Of a stretch of 64,000 bases of DNA, positions 26,132 to 35,526 are shown in pieces; the stretch's first letter is position 1; every line of letters starts with the position of its first letter. The notes under the pieces were generated by a model. It had not been told where the DNA came from and did no database searches. It worked only from the letters and a program-made list of their open reading frames with translations. This DNA is from SG8-30 sp963715485 (lineage in GTDB: Bacteria > Pseudomonadota > Gammaproteobacteria > Steroidobacterales > Steroidobacteraceae). The translations under genes were made by a program, and so were the position numbers. The stretch spans positions 1,364,001 through 1,428,000 of the forward strand of contig OY970244.1 in the NCBI GenBank assembly GCA_963715485.1, read 5' to 3'.

Positions 26132-26200
26132 TTGCAGGAATTGCAACTTTCAGCACCAAAGTCTCCTGAAGTTAAACCAGAGGTATCGAAAAACGCTACC
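26132..26200 (+). promoter_or_regulatory. Two palindromes in the divergent TatT/regulator region
   Basis: TTGCA-GGAAT-TGCAA (26132-26146) is a perfect 5+5 palindrome. GGTATCG-AAAAA-CGCTACC (26182-26200) is a 7+7 palindrome with one mismatch. Both lie in the 211-base gap between the divergent TatT and HTH genes, where an operator for the neighbouring regulator would be expected. No clear -35/-10 pair stands out. Confidence 0.4.
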
Positions 26201-26246
26201 TTGTGATCGAATTCCAATATTGCCTGCGCAAACCGTGAGGGACGCC

Positions 26247-27014
26247 ATGCGACGACGAGACACATTGATCGACGAGCTGAAGCTCGTCCTGAGGGAGCAG
26301 GGGCTCACCTATGCCGAACTTGCCAAGGGGCTGGGCCTGAGCGAGGCGAGCGTAAAGCGCATGTTTGCGACCGGCCGCTTTACGCTCGAGCGATTCGAAC
26401 TCGCCTGCAACATCGCGGGCGTGGAGATCGCCGACCTGGTCGAGCGCATTGCCGCGCGTAAGTCGATGGTCACCGAACTGACAATCGAGCAGGAGGAAGA
26501 GCTGATGGCCGACCCCAAGCTCTTCCTGATGACCTACCTGACGTTCAACCGCTGGAGCTTCGACGAAATCCTGCGCGTCTACAGCTTCACCGAACCGGAA
26601 GTTGACAGGCTGCTTTCCCGACTCGACCAGATTGGCGTGATCGAGCTCAGGTCGGGCCGGCGGATACGCTACCTGTTGACCCGCAACTTCTCCTGGCGCA
26701 AGGACGGGCCAATGCAGCGATTCGTCGAGCGCAGGATCCTGCCTGAGTTCTTTCGATCGCGCTTCGATGAACCAAACGCCGGGTTTCAGTTCTTCGCTGC
26801 CGCCCTGTCACCGTCGTCAGCCGCGCAGCTGCAGCGTTCGATCATGCGCCTGGTGCGCGAATTCAATGAGCTTGCCGAGCAGGACACGTCGCTGCCGATG
26901 GAACAGCGACAGGGAACGGCTGGCGTGCTGGCGCTGAGGCCTATGCACTTCTCAGGCTTCTCGCAACTGAAGCGTGACGAGGCGCGGGCCGCCGAAATGG
27001 AACCTGCGCGTTGA
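26247..27014 (+). CDS. XRE-type helix-turn-helix transcriptional regulator
   Basis: 255 residues from ATG 26247, preceded by GTGAGGGA. The N-terminal HTH reads LTYAELAKGLGLSEASVKRMF (20-40). Residues beyond about 80 form a conserved all-helical/wing domain (LFLMTYLTFNRWSFDEILRVY, FTEPEVDRLLSRLDQIGVIEL) with a second winged-helix look, but no ligand-binding motif is recognised. Divergent location suggests it regulates the TRAP operon, itself, or both. It ends 7 bases from convergent purD. Confidence 0.8.
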   Translation: MRRRDTLIDELKLVLREQGLTYAELAKGLGLSEASVKRMFATGRFTLERFELACNIAGVEIADLVERIAARKSMVTELTIEQEEELMADPKLFLMTYLTFNRWSFDEILRVYSFTEPEVDRLLSRLDQIGVIELRSGRRIRYLLTRNFSWRKDGPMQRFVERRILPEFFRSRFDEPNAGFQFFAAALSPSSAAQLQRSIMRLVREFNELAEQDTSLPMEQRQGTAGVLALRPMHFSGFSQLKRDEARAAEMEPAR

Positions 27015-27021
27015 GCGGGTG

Positions 27022-28314
27022 TCAGCCGGACCGGCGGTTCTCGCGCTCGACCGCCCGCCAGCCAATGTCGCGGCGATACTGCATCCCGGGCCAGTGGATA
27101 ACGTCCACCAGCGCATAGGACGCATCGCGGGCGGTCCTCACCGTGTCCCCGAGACCGACGGCACACAGTACGCGTCCGCCGGCGGTCAGCACGCGGTCCT
27201 GTTCGAGTCGGGTCGCGGCATGGAACACCTTGCCCGGCAGGGCGGCAGCCGCGTCCAGGCCTTTGATGACGTCTCCCTTGCGCGCTGCTTCCGGGTAGCC
27301 GTCGGCGGCAAGGACAACCCCCACCGCCGCACGCGGGTCCCACTCGGCCTCGACTTCCCCGAGGCGCCCGTCAAGCGCGGCCTCACACAGATCGACGAGG
27401 TCGGATCGCAGGCGGGCCATGATCGGCTGGGTCTCCGGATCGCCGAACCTGCAGTTGAACTCGAGTACGTTGGGGGTGCCGTCCACGGCAATCATCAGGC
27501 CGGCGTACAGAAACCCGGTATACGGCGTTCCTTCGGCCGCGAGACCGCGTACCGTCGGCCAGATGACCTCCTGCATGATGCGCCGGTGGAGCACCCCGGT
27601 AACGACCGGAGCCGGCGAATAGGCGCCCATGCCGCCGGTGTTGGGGCCGGCGTCGCCGTCGCCGAGGCGCTTGTGATCCTGTGACGTGGCGAGTGGCAGC
27701 ACCTGCTCACCGTCGACCATGACGATGAAACTGGCTTCCTCCCCCTCGAGGAATTCCTCGACAACCACCGCATCGCCCGCGGTGCCGAAGGCGCCAGCAA
27801 ACATGCCCTCGATGGCCGCGATGGCCTCGTTGGCCGACGCGGCGATGATCACGCCCTTGCCGGCCGCGAGCCCGTCCGCCTTCACCACGATCGGAGGACG
27901 CTGCGCGCGGACGAATTCAGGATCGAAATCGTCGCGAGTAAATCGGGCATAGCTAGCCGTAGGGATGCCGTGCCGCACCAGGAATTCCTTGGTGAATGCC
28001 TTGCTACCCTCGAGTTGCGCGGCGGTCCGGCGCGGCCCGAAGCAACGCAGGCCGGCCTCGGTGAAGGCGTCGACGACTCCGGCAACCAGCGGTGCTTCCG
28101 GGCCGACAATCGTCAGCCCCACGTTCTCGCGGCGCGCCAGCGCTACCAGACCGGTGATGTCCTCGGCACGCGTGTCGACGTTGCGACAACGCGGCTCGGT
28201 TGCAGTGCCTGCATTGCCAGGTGCCACCAGCACCTCGCTGACACGCGCGGACTGCGCTACTTTCCAGGCCAGGGCGTGCTCGCGCCCGCCACTGCCGATG
28301 ATCAGGACTTTCAT
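27022..28314 (-). CDS. purD: Phosphoribosylamine-glycine ligase
   Basis: 430 residues, normal GARS length. The N-terminal MKVLIIGSGGREHALAWK is the canonical start, GPEAPLVAGVVDAF follows, and the ATP-grasp domain shows PPIVVKADGLAAGKGVI and FNCRFGDPETQPIM (Mg/ATP ligands Glu and Asn). It joins glycine to 5-phosphoribosylamine with ATP in the second step of purine synthesis. Its start lies 18 bases after the stop of purH, in one transcription unit. Confidence 0.97.
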   Translation of the reverse strand: MKVLIIGSGGREHALAWKVAQSARVSEVLVAPGNAGTATEPRCRNVDTRAEDITGLVALARRENVGLTIVGPEAPLVAGVVDAFTEAGLRCFGPRRTAAQLEGSKAFTKEFLVRHGIPTASYARFTRDDFDPEFVRAQRPPIVVKADGLAAGKGVIIAASANEAIAAIEGMFAGAFGTAGDAVVVEEFLEGEEASFIVMVDGEQVLPLATSQDHKRLGDGDAGPNTGGMGAYSPAPVVTGVLHRRIMQEVIWPTVRGLAAEGTPYTGFLYAGLMIAVDGTPNVLEFNCRFGDPETQPIMARLRSDLVDLCEAALDGRLGEVEAEWDPRAAVGVVLAADGYPEAARKGDVIKGLDAAAALPGKVFHAATRLEQDRVLTAGGRVLCAVGLGDTVRTARDASYALVDVIHWPGMQYRRDIGWRAVERENRRSG

Positions 28315-28332
28315 GGTGGAACTCCAGCAGCC

Positions 28333-29949
28333 CTAGTGCCGGAAGTGACGCATGCCGGTAAAGACCATCGCCATGTCGTGCTCGTCGGCGGCGGCGATCA
28401 CCTCGGGGTCGCGCATCGAACCGCCGGGCTGGATTACGGCCTTGATGCCGAATTCGGCAGCGACGTCGAGCCCGTCGCGAAACGGAAAGAACGCGTCGGA
28501 AGCCATCGCGGCACCTTCGACCTCGAGGCCTTCCTCGCGCGCCTTCATGGCCGCGATACGGCTCGATACGACGCGGCTCATCTGGCCGGCGCCGACACCG
28601 AGCGTCATGCGCCCACGCACATAGACGATGGCGTTGGACTTGACGTACTTGCAGACTTGCCAGGCGAACAACAGGTCGTCCAGTTCGGCGGATTCCGGCT
28701 GGCGTTTGGTGACAATCTTCAGGTCGGCAGGCGACACTTCGCCGACGTCCCGCGACTGGACCAGGAGTCCGCCAGCCACGCTGCGCAGATCGCGCGCAGC
28801 GCCAGCCGCGGGGTGGAGCGGGCCCGTTTCCATGACCCTGACGTTGCGCTTGGCAGCGAGCAGACCGAGCGCGGCGGGTTCAATGGCGGGGGCCACGATG
28901 ACTTCGACGAACTGGCGCTCGGCGATGGCCCTTGCGGTGTCGTTGTCCAGTGGACGGTTGAAGGCGATGATGCCGCCGAAAGCCGAAGTAGGGTCGGTCC
29001 GGTAGGCGCGATCGTAGGCTTCAAGAAGCGTCGGCGCCACGGCCACGCCGCAGGGGTTGGCATGCTTGACGATGACGCAGGCGGGCTCATGGAAGCGGCG
29101 GACGCATTCCAGCGCGGTATCGGCGTCGGCGATGTTGTTAAAGGACAGTTCCTTGCCCTGCAGCTGCCGCGCCGTTGCAACGCTGGCCGCAGTACTTTCC
29201 GGGTCGACGTAGAAGGCCGCCGACTGGTGCGGGTTTTCGCCGTAGCGCAGCTCGAGCTTCTTCTCGAAGCGCAGCGCCAGCTCCTGTGGATAGGAGGAGC
29301 CCTGCTTCGCGTCGACGGCAATCGTCCCGGCAGGGGATTGTCCGCTCCCCGGAGCGTGCTCCAATCCCTGTTGTCTCTCGAGGTATGCCGCGACCATTGC
29401 GTCATACGAGGCTGTATGCGCAAACGCCTTGGCTGCAAGGCGCTGCCGCGTGCCCAAGCACAGGCCGGCGTGGCTACCCATTTCTTCGAGCGCCGGGCCG
29501 TAATCGGCCGGGTCGACGAGAACCGCGACATGCGCATGGTTCTTGGCGGCGGCGCGCAGCATCGCTGGCCCGCCGATGTCGATGTTTTCCACCGCGTCGT
29601 CGTAGCTGCAGCCGGGCCTGGTGACGGTCGCGGCAAACGGGTAGAGGTTGACGACCAGCAGGTCGATCGGCTCGATGCCATGTTCACGCATCACGCTGTC
29701 GTCGGTCCCGCGGCGGCCAAGCAGACCGCCATGCACCTTCGGGTGCAGCGTCTTGACCCGACCGTCCATGATCTCCGGAAAGCCTGTATAGCTTGCTACG
29801 TCGCGCACCGGCAGTCCGGCCTCGCGGAGCTGCCCGGCGGTTCCCCCGGTGGAGAGCAGCTCGACACCGAGTTCATGGAGCTGGCGGGCCAGGTCGGCAA
29901 TGCCGGTCTTGTCGGAAACGCTCAACAGCGCGCGGCGGATCTTGCTCAT
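28333..29949 (-). CDS. purH: Bifunctional AICAR transformylase / IMP cyclohydrolase
   Basis: 538 residues from ATG 29949 (MSKIRRALLSVSDKTG). The N-terminal IMP cyclohydrolase domain has SVSDKTGIADLARQL, LLSTGGTAGQL and HPKVHGGLLGRR; the C-terminal transformylase domain has LRYGENPHQSAAF and the catalytic VKHANPCGVA (Lys-His) and later FFPFRDGLDVAA. It performs the last two steps of IMP synthesis. A few residues upstream (MHHGAFAGQERQ) are in frame but have no family match. Confidence 0.97.
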   Translation of the reverse strand: MSKIRRALLSVSDKTGIADLARQLHELGVELLSTGGTAGQLREAGLPVRDVASYTGFPEIMDGRVKTLHPKVHGGLLGRRGTDDSVMREHGIEPIDLLVVNLYPFAATVTRPGCSYDDAVENIDIGGPAMLRAAAKNHAHVAVLVDPADYGPALEEMGSHAGLCLGTRQRLAAKAFAHTASYDAMVAAYLERQQGLEHAPGSGQSPAGTIAVDAKQGSSYPQELALRFEKKLELRYGENPHQSAAFYVDPESTAASVATARQLQGKELSFNNIADADTALECVRRFHEPACVIVKHANPCGVAVAPTLLEAYDRAYRTDPTSAFGGIIAFNRPLDNDTARAIAERQFVEVIVAPAIEPAALGLLAAKRNVRVMETGPLHPAAGAARDLRSVAGGLLVQSRDVGEVSPADLKIVTKRQPESAELDDLLFAWQVCKYVKSNAIVYVRGRMTLGVGAGQMSRVVSSRIAAMKAREEGLEVEGAAMASDAFFPFRDGLDVAAEFGIKAVIQPGGSMRDPEVIAAADEHDMAMVFTGMRHFRH

Positions 29950-29998
29950 TTGTCGCTCCTGTCCCGCAAACGCTCCATGATGCACCTCGCCGGCGGCG

Positions 29999-30304
29999 CT
30001 AGTCCGATAAGCCGTACTCGCGCAGCTTCTTGCGCAGCGTTCCGCGATTTATCCCGAGAATGGTGGCGGCGCGGCTCTGGTTGCCGTCTGCATAGTCCAT
30101 GACGGACTTGAACAGCGGCACTTCGACTTCGCGCAGCACCAGTTCGTACAGGCGACCCGGCTTGTGTCCGTTGAGAGTGCCGAAGTACGCGCTGAGCGCT
30201 TCCTCGGTCTGGCTGCGCAATGGGATCGGCCTGCCGCCGCCATTGCTTCCGGCGCGGGAAATCCCGCTGCGACGCCCGTCGTGCGCCTTCTTTCTGGCGA
30301 TCAT
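29999..30304 (-). CDS. fis: DNA-binding protein Fis
   Basis: 101 residues, with the C-terminal Fis domain intact: LYELVLREVEVPLFKSVMDY and the HTH NQSRAATILGINRGTLRKKL. Fis is a nucleoid protein that bends DNA and activates rRNA and other promoters in fast growth. Located 44 bases after dusB, as in E. coli and Pseudomonas, and before purH, as in pseudomonads. The N-terminal 30 residues are a basic, variable leader (MIARKKAHDGRRSG). Confidence 0.93.
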   Translation of the reverse strand: MIARKKAHDGRRSGISRAGSNGGGRPIPLRSQTEEALSAYFGTLNGHKPGRLYELVLREVEVPLFKSVMDYADGNQSRAATILGINRGTLRKKLREYGLSD

Positions 30305-30348
30305 TTCAAACCGTTCCCCGCGTGCCGCTTTGTGCGTGCAGTTTTTTT

Positions 30349-31335
30349 TCAGGCCGCCCGGCTCGTTACGTAACCGGACGCCGCCAGGAACTCGCTCGCC
30401 AGCTTCAGCTGTTCGACAGCCCGCGCCACGGTCAGCAGCTCCCTAGGCAGCCTCGAGGCCGACGGCAACTGCCGGCAATACCAGCCAAGGTGCTTGCGCG
30501 CCATGCGGACGCCGACGTCTTCTCCGTAGAAAGCGTGCAGCGATTCCAGGTGGGTCATGATGATATCACGGACCTGGCCGGGACAAGGTGGCCCGACCGC
30601 AACGCCCGACGACAGATACGTCTTGACTTGACGAAAGATCCATGGCCGGCCCTGTGCTGCACGACCGATCATCACACCCGCGGCCCCGGTCGCTAGCAAC
30701 ACGTTCCGGGCCTTCTCCGGCGAGTCGATGTCGCCATTGGCAAAAACTGGAATGGAAACGCTCCGCACGACGTGCGCAATGGTGGCGAATTCAGCCTCGC
30801 CGGCGAACTTGTCGGCGCGTGTCCGGCCATGAACTGCCAGCGCCGCGACGCCGATGTCCTCCGCCATGCGCGCGATACTGACCGCGTTGCGGCTGTCGCG
30901 ATCCCAGCCAGTACGCATCTTGAGCGTTACCGGAACTCCTGCCGATCGCACCACAGCTTCGAGAATGGAGCGGATGAGCGCCTCATCCCTCATGAGCGCC
31001 GAGCCAGCGGCTCGGTTGCATACCTTTTTGGCTGGACAACCCATGTTGATGTCCACGATCTGTGCACCCATCTCGACGTTGAGTTGCGCGGCTCCTGCCA
31101 GCATTGCAGGGTCGCTGCCCGCTATCTGCACCACCCGCGGCTCGGGCTCGCCCGCGTGATCGAGTCGGTAGCGCGACTTGCGGGTGTGCCAGAGCCTGGT
31201 GTCGGCCGTGATCATTTCAGAGGCTGTGAGCCCCGCACCCATCTCGCGGCAGAGCGAACGGAATGGCCGATCGGTTACGCCGGCCATCGGCGCCAGTGCG
31301 AGCGCCGCCGGCAATTCATAAGGCCCAATCTTCAC
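30349..31335 (-). CDS. dusB: tRNA-dihydrouridine synthase B
   Basis: 328 residues. FMN-binding TIM barrel with LAPMAGVTDRPFRSL (14-28), the catalytic cysteine in DINMGCPAKKVCNR (Cys100), KMRTGWD, AVHGRTR and FANGDI, then the GVMIGRAAQGRPW phosphate loop. It reduces uridine in tRNA (U17 by E. coli DusB). The start overlaps the stop of the DUF3426 gene (ATGA), and fis follows; dusB-fis co-transcription is a strong gammaproteobacterial signature. Confidence 0.96.
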   Translation of the reverse strand: MKIGPYELPAALALAPMAGVTDRPFRSLCREMGAGLTASEMITADTRLWHTRKSRYRLDHAGEPEPRVVQIAGSDPAMLAGAAQLNVEMGAQIVDINMGCPAKKVCNRAAGSALMRDEALIRSILEAVVRSAGVPVTLKMRTGWDRDSRNAVSIARMAEDIGVAALAVHGRTRADKFAGEAEFATIAHVVRSVSIPVFANGDIDSPEKARNVLLATGAAGVMIGRAAQGRPWIFRQVKTYLSSGVAVGPPCPGQVRDIIMTHLESLHAFYGEDVGVRMARKHLGWYCRQLPSASRLPRELLTVARAVEQLKLASEFLAASGYVTSRAA

Positions 31336-32800
31336 GGCTGACTGTCGGCGGCGGAACTGCAGTGGATGCCGCCGCTACTACGCAGGCAGACGTCCAGTTC
31401 GAAACCCACTGCGTCGCGGCCAGGATCGACGAACACAACCTCCGCGTCGGCTCGCTGGGACGGCCCCAGCAACCCCGATGCTGGTGTGGTGCCCCCAGGA
31501 AGGTACTCTTCCGGCTCGAGGTCGCGAATCCCGATCGTGGAACCAAAGCGATCCTGCAGGGACAGCCGCAGCAGCGGCAGCGGCTGGGCGAAAGCGGCGC
31601 GATTGACGATGCTTGCCCGCACCTTGATTCGACCCGCCTGGACCCCGTCGCTGGCAGCGCCCAGCTGCCTCAGTTCGAAGGCCGAAAGGTCGGCCGGAAC
31701 CGAAAGTTTCGTGCCGAGCGCAGCGTAGATGCGAATCAGCCAAGGTCCGGTGGCCGGGCTGCGAACCAGGTCTTCACGCCAGAAATGGATCGCCTGTGCA
31801 GCAAGTACGGTGAGCAGGATCGCCGCCGCGACAGCCAGTGGCCAGCGTGGCGAACCGTCCTCCGGCTCCGACTCGAACGCGCTCGACGCGCTAAGCGCCG
31901 GCTGGTGGCGTAGCTCCTCCGGGATCAGAAGCCGTAGTGTTTCATCCGCGGCGCCGGCAGTCTCCTCCGGACAGTGCGACTCGCCTGCCGGTTCCGTCGC
32001 CGCCGCGGTCTCCGTGCTCGGATCGTCGAGCACCAGGATCGGGTACTCGTCGGTGCGATCGAGGGCTGAACCGTCGCCGGGATCGGCCTCTTCCGGCTCT
32101 TGCTCAGGCGCCCCGGATCCGGTCTCGGTTTCGGTGGTTGCCTCGAGGCCTGCTTCACCGGCCCCCCGGAAGGCGAGTACCGCGGCAATGCGTCCGGGGC
32201 TGGAATCGCTGGCGCCGTCCTCGTCGTCAAGCTCGGGGAGCTCTTGCTCGACGACTTCGATTCCGCTGAACTCGCCGTCCGCGATGGCAGTGATGGCACG
32301 ATCAAGCTCCTCGCGATCGTCCTCAGCCTGCCCATCCTCGTGGCCGACTCTTGCGGGCGGGTGCCACATTGACTGCGGGTCTGCGGTGACGAACAGGCGC
32401 TCGAGATCCTCGGCGGAGCCACGAAACTCGAGCTCGGCGTCGCCTGCGTGGCGTCGTCCATTTTGCTTTCGCCGGTGCCGGCAAGGTCGCCTTCAACGGC
32501 CGCGTCTGAAGGTTCCGCGGCCTCATCGTCGCTCGGGTCGGTCCGGTCGGCGGGGCTATCCGGGGCCGCCTCGATGGAACCCGAGAGCTCGATGAACTCG
32601 GTTCCCGGCAGTTCCTCGACCGTAATGGTGTCTTCCTGCACCGGATCATCGCCGTGACGCGGGACCGGCTGCTCACTCAGGAATTCCAGGGCATTGAAGC
32701 TCGCTGAGCAGATGCCGCAACGCACGGTGCCCTGGGCGACTCTGAGGGCATCTGCCGTGACACGAAACACCGTCGCACATTCTGGGCACTGGGTGAACAA
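31332..32800 (-). pseudogene. Zinc-ribbon (MJ0042) DUF3426 protein, frameshifted
   Basis: Two overlapping frames together make one protein. The N-terminus (from ATG 32800) has the zinc ribbon MFTQCPECATVFRV with Cys5, Cys8, Cys28 and Cys31. It continues as a Glu/Asp-rich linker to DDATQA near 32447, where the frame changes; the other frame continues DAELEFRGSAEDLERLFV down to a TM helix (LAVAAAILLTVLAAQAIHFW) and the DUF3426 domain. Adding one base (CAGGC to CAGGCC) restores a continuous reading frame, so this is a one-base deletion, either real or a sequence error. Position between prmA and dusB is normal for the family. Function unknown. Confidence 0.8.
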
Positions 32801-32806
32801 GAAGAC

Positions 32807-33697
32807 TTACTCCGCGCTCGGGATTCGCCTGGTGCCGCTCAGCACCGTCCAGCCATCGCGGCTCGCGAATTCGCTCATATGAAACCACGGACTATAGGCG
32901 ACTGCCACGCTTTCGGCCTGCGGTTCCAGCATTCCTGCCAGTACGATCTGTCCCGCCGGCCTCGTGGCTGCGGCCAGCCGCGGTGCCAGTTCGACCAGGG
33001 GTCCAGCCAGGATGTTGGCGACGACGACGTCCCATTGAGTCTCAGGCAGCGCCGCCGCGGGCCAGATGCTGAGCGCGGCTGCGAGCCGGTTCCGCGCCGC
33101 ATTCTCGCGCGTCGCGATCAGCGCCTGGGCATCGATGTCGGCGGCGCTGGCACTGGTGGCGCCGAGACGAAGCGCCGCCAGCGCCAGCACGCCCGACCCG
33201 CAACCGAAGTCGAGCACCGACTTGCCACTCAAACTTGCGGCATCCAGCCATTCGAGACACATGGCCGTCGTGGCATGCGTGCCGGTGCCAAAGGCGAGCC
33301 CGGGGTCCAGTTCCAGGACTATGGCGTCCGGATCTGGTGCGGCTTGTCCCCCGGGGCAAATCCACAATCTGCGGCCGAAACGCATGGGACGGAAGTCCTT
33401 CAGCCACTCGCGTTCCCACACGCGGTCTTCCACGACTTCCCAGCGGAGCATCACGGGCGCCAACTGCAGTTCGGCCGCCAGGGCCGAGACCAGCTCCCGG
33501 CCGTCGGCCACTGAATCGTAGAGGGCGCTCAGCCTGACTGTCTTCCATAACGGCGTGGAACCCGGCGCCGGTTCCAGGACCGGGTCGTCTGCGCCGTCCG
33601 CCAGCGTCACCGACAACGCTCCAGTCGCGAAACAGGCAGCCTCAGCGACGGCCGGATCACGGTCGCCGATCTCCAGTACGATCTGCACGTATGGCAT
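32807..33697 (-). CDS. prmA: Ribosomal protein L11 methyltransferase
   Basis: 296 residues. The N-terminal substrate-recognition domain begins MPYVQIVLEIGDRDPAVAE; WEREWLKDFRPMRFGRRLWI and LDPGLAFGTGTHATT are PrmA-specific, and the SAM-binding motif I is DFGCGSGVLALAAL, with NILAGPL (motif IV type). It trimethylates lysines and the N-terminus of L11. Lies between accC and the DUF3426 gene. Confidence 0.96.
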   Translation of the reverse strand: MPYVQIVLEIGDRDPAVAEAACFATGALSVTLADGADDPVLEPAPGSTPLWKTVRLSALYDSVADGRELVSALAAELQLAPVMLRWEVVEDRVWEREWLKDFRPMRFGRRLWICPGGQAAPDPDAIVLELDPGLAFGTGTHATTAMCLEWLDAASLSGKSVLDFGCGSGVLALAALRLGATSASAADIDAQALIATRENAARNRLAAALSIWPAAALPETQWDVVVANILAGPLVELAPRLAAATRPAGQIVLAGMLEPQAESVAVAYSPWFHMSEFASRDGWTVLSGTRRIPSAE

Positions 33698-33711
33698 CGG
33701 CGGGCCCGGGC

Positions 33712-35055
33712 CTACTTCAGGCCAAGCCGACGCTCCAGGTAGTGGATGTCGAGACCGCCCTGGCGGAACGCCGCGTGATTGAATATTTCCTGATGCAGCG
33801 GCGTGTTTGTCTTGATGCCCTCGATGACCATCTCGGACAGCGCGTTGCGCATGCGCACGAGTGCGGTTTCACGATTCTCGCCGTACGACAGGATCTTAGC
33901 GATCAGCGAGTCGTAGAAGGGTGGCACCGTGTAGCCGCTGTAGATGTGGCTGTCGACGCGCACGCCGGGACCGCCCGGCGGGTGCCAGAGCTTGACCGGC
34001 CCGGGCGACGGCGCGAAGGTCTTCGGATCCTCGGCATTGATCCGGCACTCGATGGCATGCCCGCGGATCTTCACGTCGTCCTGCTTGAACGGCAGCGGTT
34101 CCCCGGATGCGATCTGCAGCTGCAGCTTGACGATGTCAAGCCCGGTCACCAGTTCGGTGACCGGATGCTCCACCTGCACCCGGGTGTTCATCTCGATGAA
34201 GAAGAACTGCCCATCCTCGTACAGGAATTCCAGGGTTCCCGCGCTGCGGTAGCCGACCGCGGTGCAGGCCGCGCATACCCTCTCGGTCATTTCGCGCCGC
34301 TGCTTTTCGGTGATCCCGGGAGCCGGCGCCTCCTCGATGATCTTCTGTCGCCGCCGCTGCAGTGAGCAGTCGCGCTCGCCGAGGGACACCACGTTGCCGT
34401 AGCTGTCGCCGATCACCTGGAATTCGATGTGCCGGGGCTTTTCCAGGTACTTTTCCATGTAAACCATGTCATTGCCGAAGGCCGCCTGCGCCTCGGCCTT
34501 GGCCACGTTGATGGCGTTCAGCAATGTCGCCTCGGTGTGGACCACGCGCATCCCGCGTCCGCCGCCGCCGCCCGAGGCCTTGATGATCACCGGATAGCCG
34601 ATGTCGCGCGCCAGCCGGAAGCTCTCGTCAATATCATCGACCAGCGGCCCGTCGGAGCCAGGCACGCAGGGCACTCCATGCTCCTTCATAGTCCGGATCG
34701 CCGAAACCTTGTCGCCCATCAGCCTGATGGTCTCGCTGCGCGGTCCTATGAAAACGAACCCGCTCTGCTCGACGCGTTCGGCGAAGTCGGCATTCTCTGA
34801 AAGGAAGCCGTAACCCGGGTGAATCCCGACCGAATCCGTGACCTCGGCCGCGCTGATGATGGCAGGCATGTTCAGATAACTGTCCTTGGACTGCGGCGGA
34901 CCGATGCAGACGGTCTCATCCGCAAGCAGGACGTGTTTAAGACTCTGGTCGGCAGTCGAGTGAACCGCGACGGTCTTGATGCCGAGCTCGCGGCAGGCCC
35001 GCAGGATGCGGAGCGCGATCTCGCCCCGGTTGGCGATGACGATCTTGTCGAGCAT
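33712..35055 (-). CDS. accC: Acetyl-CoA carboxylase, biotin carboxylase subunit
   Basis: 447 residues from ATG 35055 (MLDKIVIANRGEIALRIL), the exact usual N-terminus. ATP-grasp elements are KASGGGGGRGMRVV, GDCSLQRRRQKIIEEAP-like text, EMNTRVQVEHPVTE and the active-site arginine region. It carboxylates the biotin on AccB with ATP and bicarbonate, the first half of malonyl-CoA synthesis. One base separates its start from the accB stop; the two form a classical operon. Confidence 0.97.
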   Translation of the reverse strand: MLDKIVIANRGEIALRILRACRELGIKTVAVHSTADQSLKHVLLADETVCIGPPQSKDSYLNMPAIISAAEVTDSVGIHPGYGFLSENADFAERVEQSGFVFIGPRSETIRLMGDKVSAIRTMKEHGVPCVPGSDGPLVDDIDESFRLARDIGYPVIIKASGGGGGRGMRVVHTEATLLNAINVAKAEAQAAFGNDMVYMEKYLEKPRHIEFQVIGDSYGNVVSLGERDCSLQRRRQKIIEEAPAPGITEKQRREMTERVCAACTAVGYRSAGTLEFLYEDGQFFFIEMNTRVQVEHPVTELVTGLDIVKLQLQIASGEPLPFKQDDVKIRGHAIECRINAEDPKTFAPSPGPVKLWHPPGGPGVRVDSHIYSGYTVPPFYDSLIAKILSYGENRETALVRMRNALSEMVIEGIKTNTPLHQEIFNHAAFRQGGLDIHYLERRLGLK

Positions 35056-35056
35056 G

Positions 35057-35521
35057 CTATTCGATGACGAACAACGGCTGGCCGAATTCCACCGGCTCGC
35101 CATTGCGCGCGAGGATTGAGACCACGCGGCCTTCCTTCTCCGACTCGATCTGGTTCATCATCTTCATGGCTTCAATGATGCAAAGCACCTGGCCGACCTT
35201 GATCTCGTCGCCAATCTGCACGAAAGCCTTGGCGCCGGGCGCTGGGGCCGCGTAGTACGTGCCGACCATGGGCGCGGTAATTGAATTGTCCGTAGAGGGC
35301 GCAGGGTTCGCCGGTGTCAGGCTTGCCGGGGTTGCCGCCTGTGACAAGGCGCTGGCCGGCGCTGCCGCGGGCAGCTGCGCCATCACCGAGCCCTGGGAGA
35401 CGGTCATTCCTTGCGGGTAGCGGCTGATCCGGACCGATTCCTCGCCTTCGGAAATCTCGATTTCGGCAATGCCCGATTCTTCGAGCAGTTCGATCAGTTT
35501 CTTGACCTTGCGAATATCCAT
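35057..35521 (-). CDS. accB: Biotin carboxyl carrier protein of acetyl-CoA carboxylase
   Basis: 154 residues from ATG 35521 (MDIRKVKKLIELLEESG), which matches the known E. coli start; a TTG nine bases upstream is in frame but unneeded. Domains: N-terminal helical part, Ala/Pro-rich linker (about 45-80) and the biotinyl domain with the biotinylation site CIIEAMKMMNQIE (Lys120). The carrier shuttles carboxybiotin between AccC and the AccAD transferase. Confidence 0.96.
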   Translation of the reverse strand: MDIRKVKKLIELLEESGIAEIEISEGEESVRISRYPQGMTVSQGSVMAQLPAAAPASALSQAATPASLTPANPAPSTDNSITAPMVGTYYAAPAPGAKAFVQIGDEIKVGQVLCIIEAMKMMNQIESEKEGRVVSILARNGEPVEFGQPLFVIE

Positions 35522-35526
35522 CCTGG

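Noticed and set aside
27970..30102. 710-residue plus-strand frame across purD and purH
   Set aside because: It is an antisense shadow of conserved purD and purH on the minus strand; composition is rich in Arg/His/Gly.
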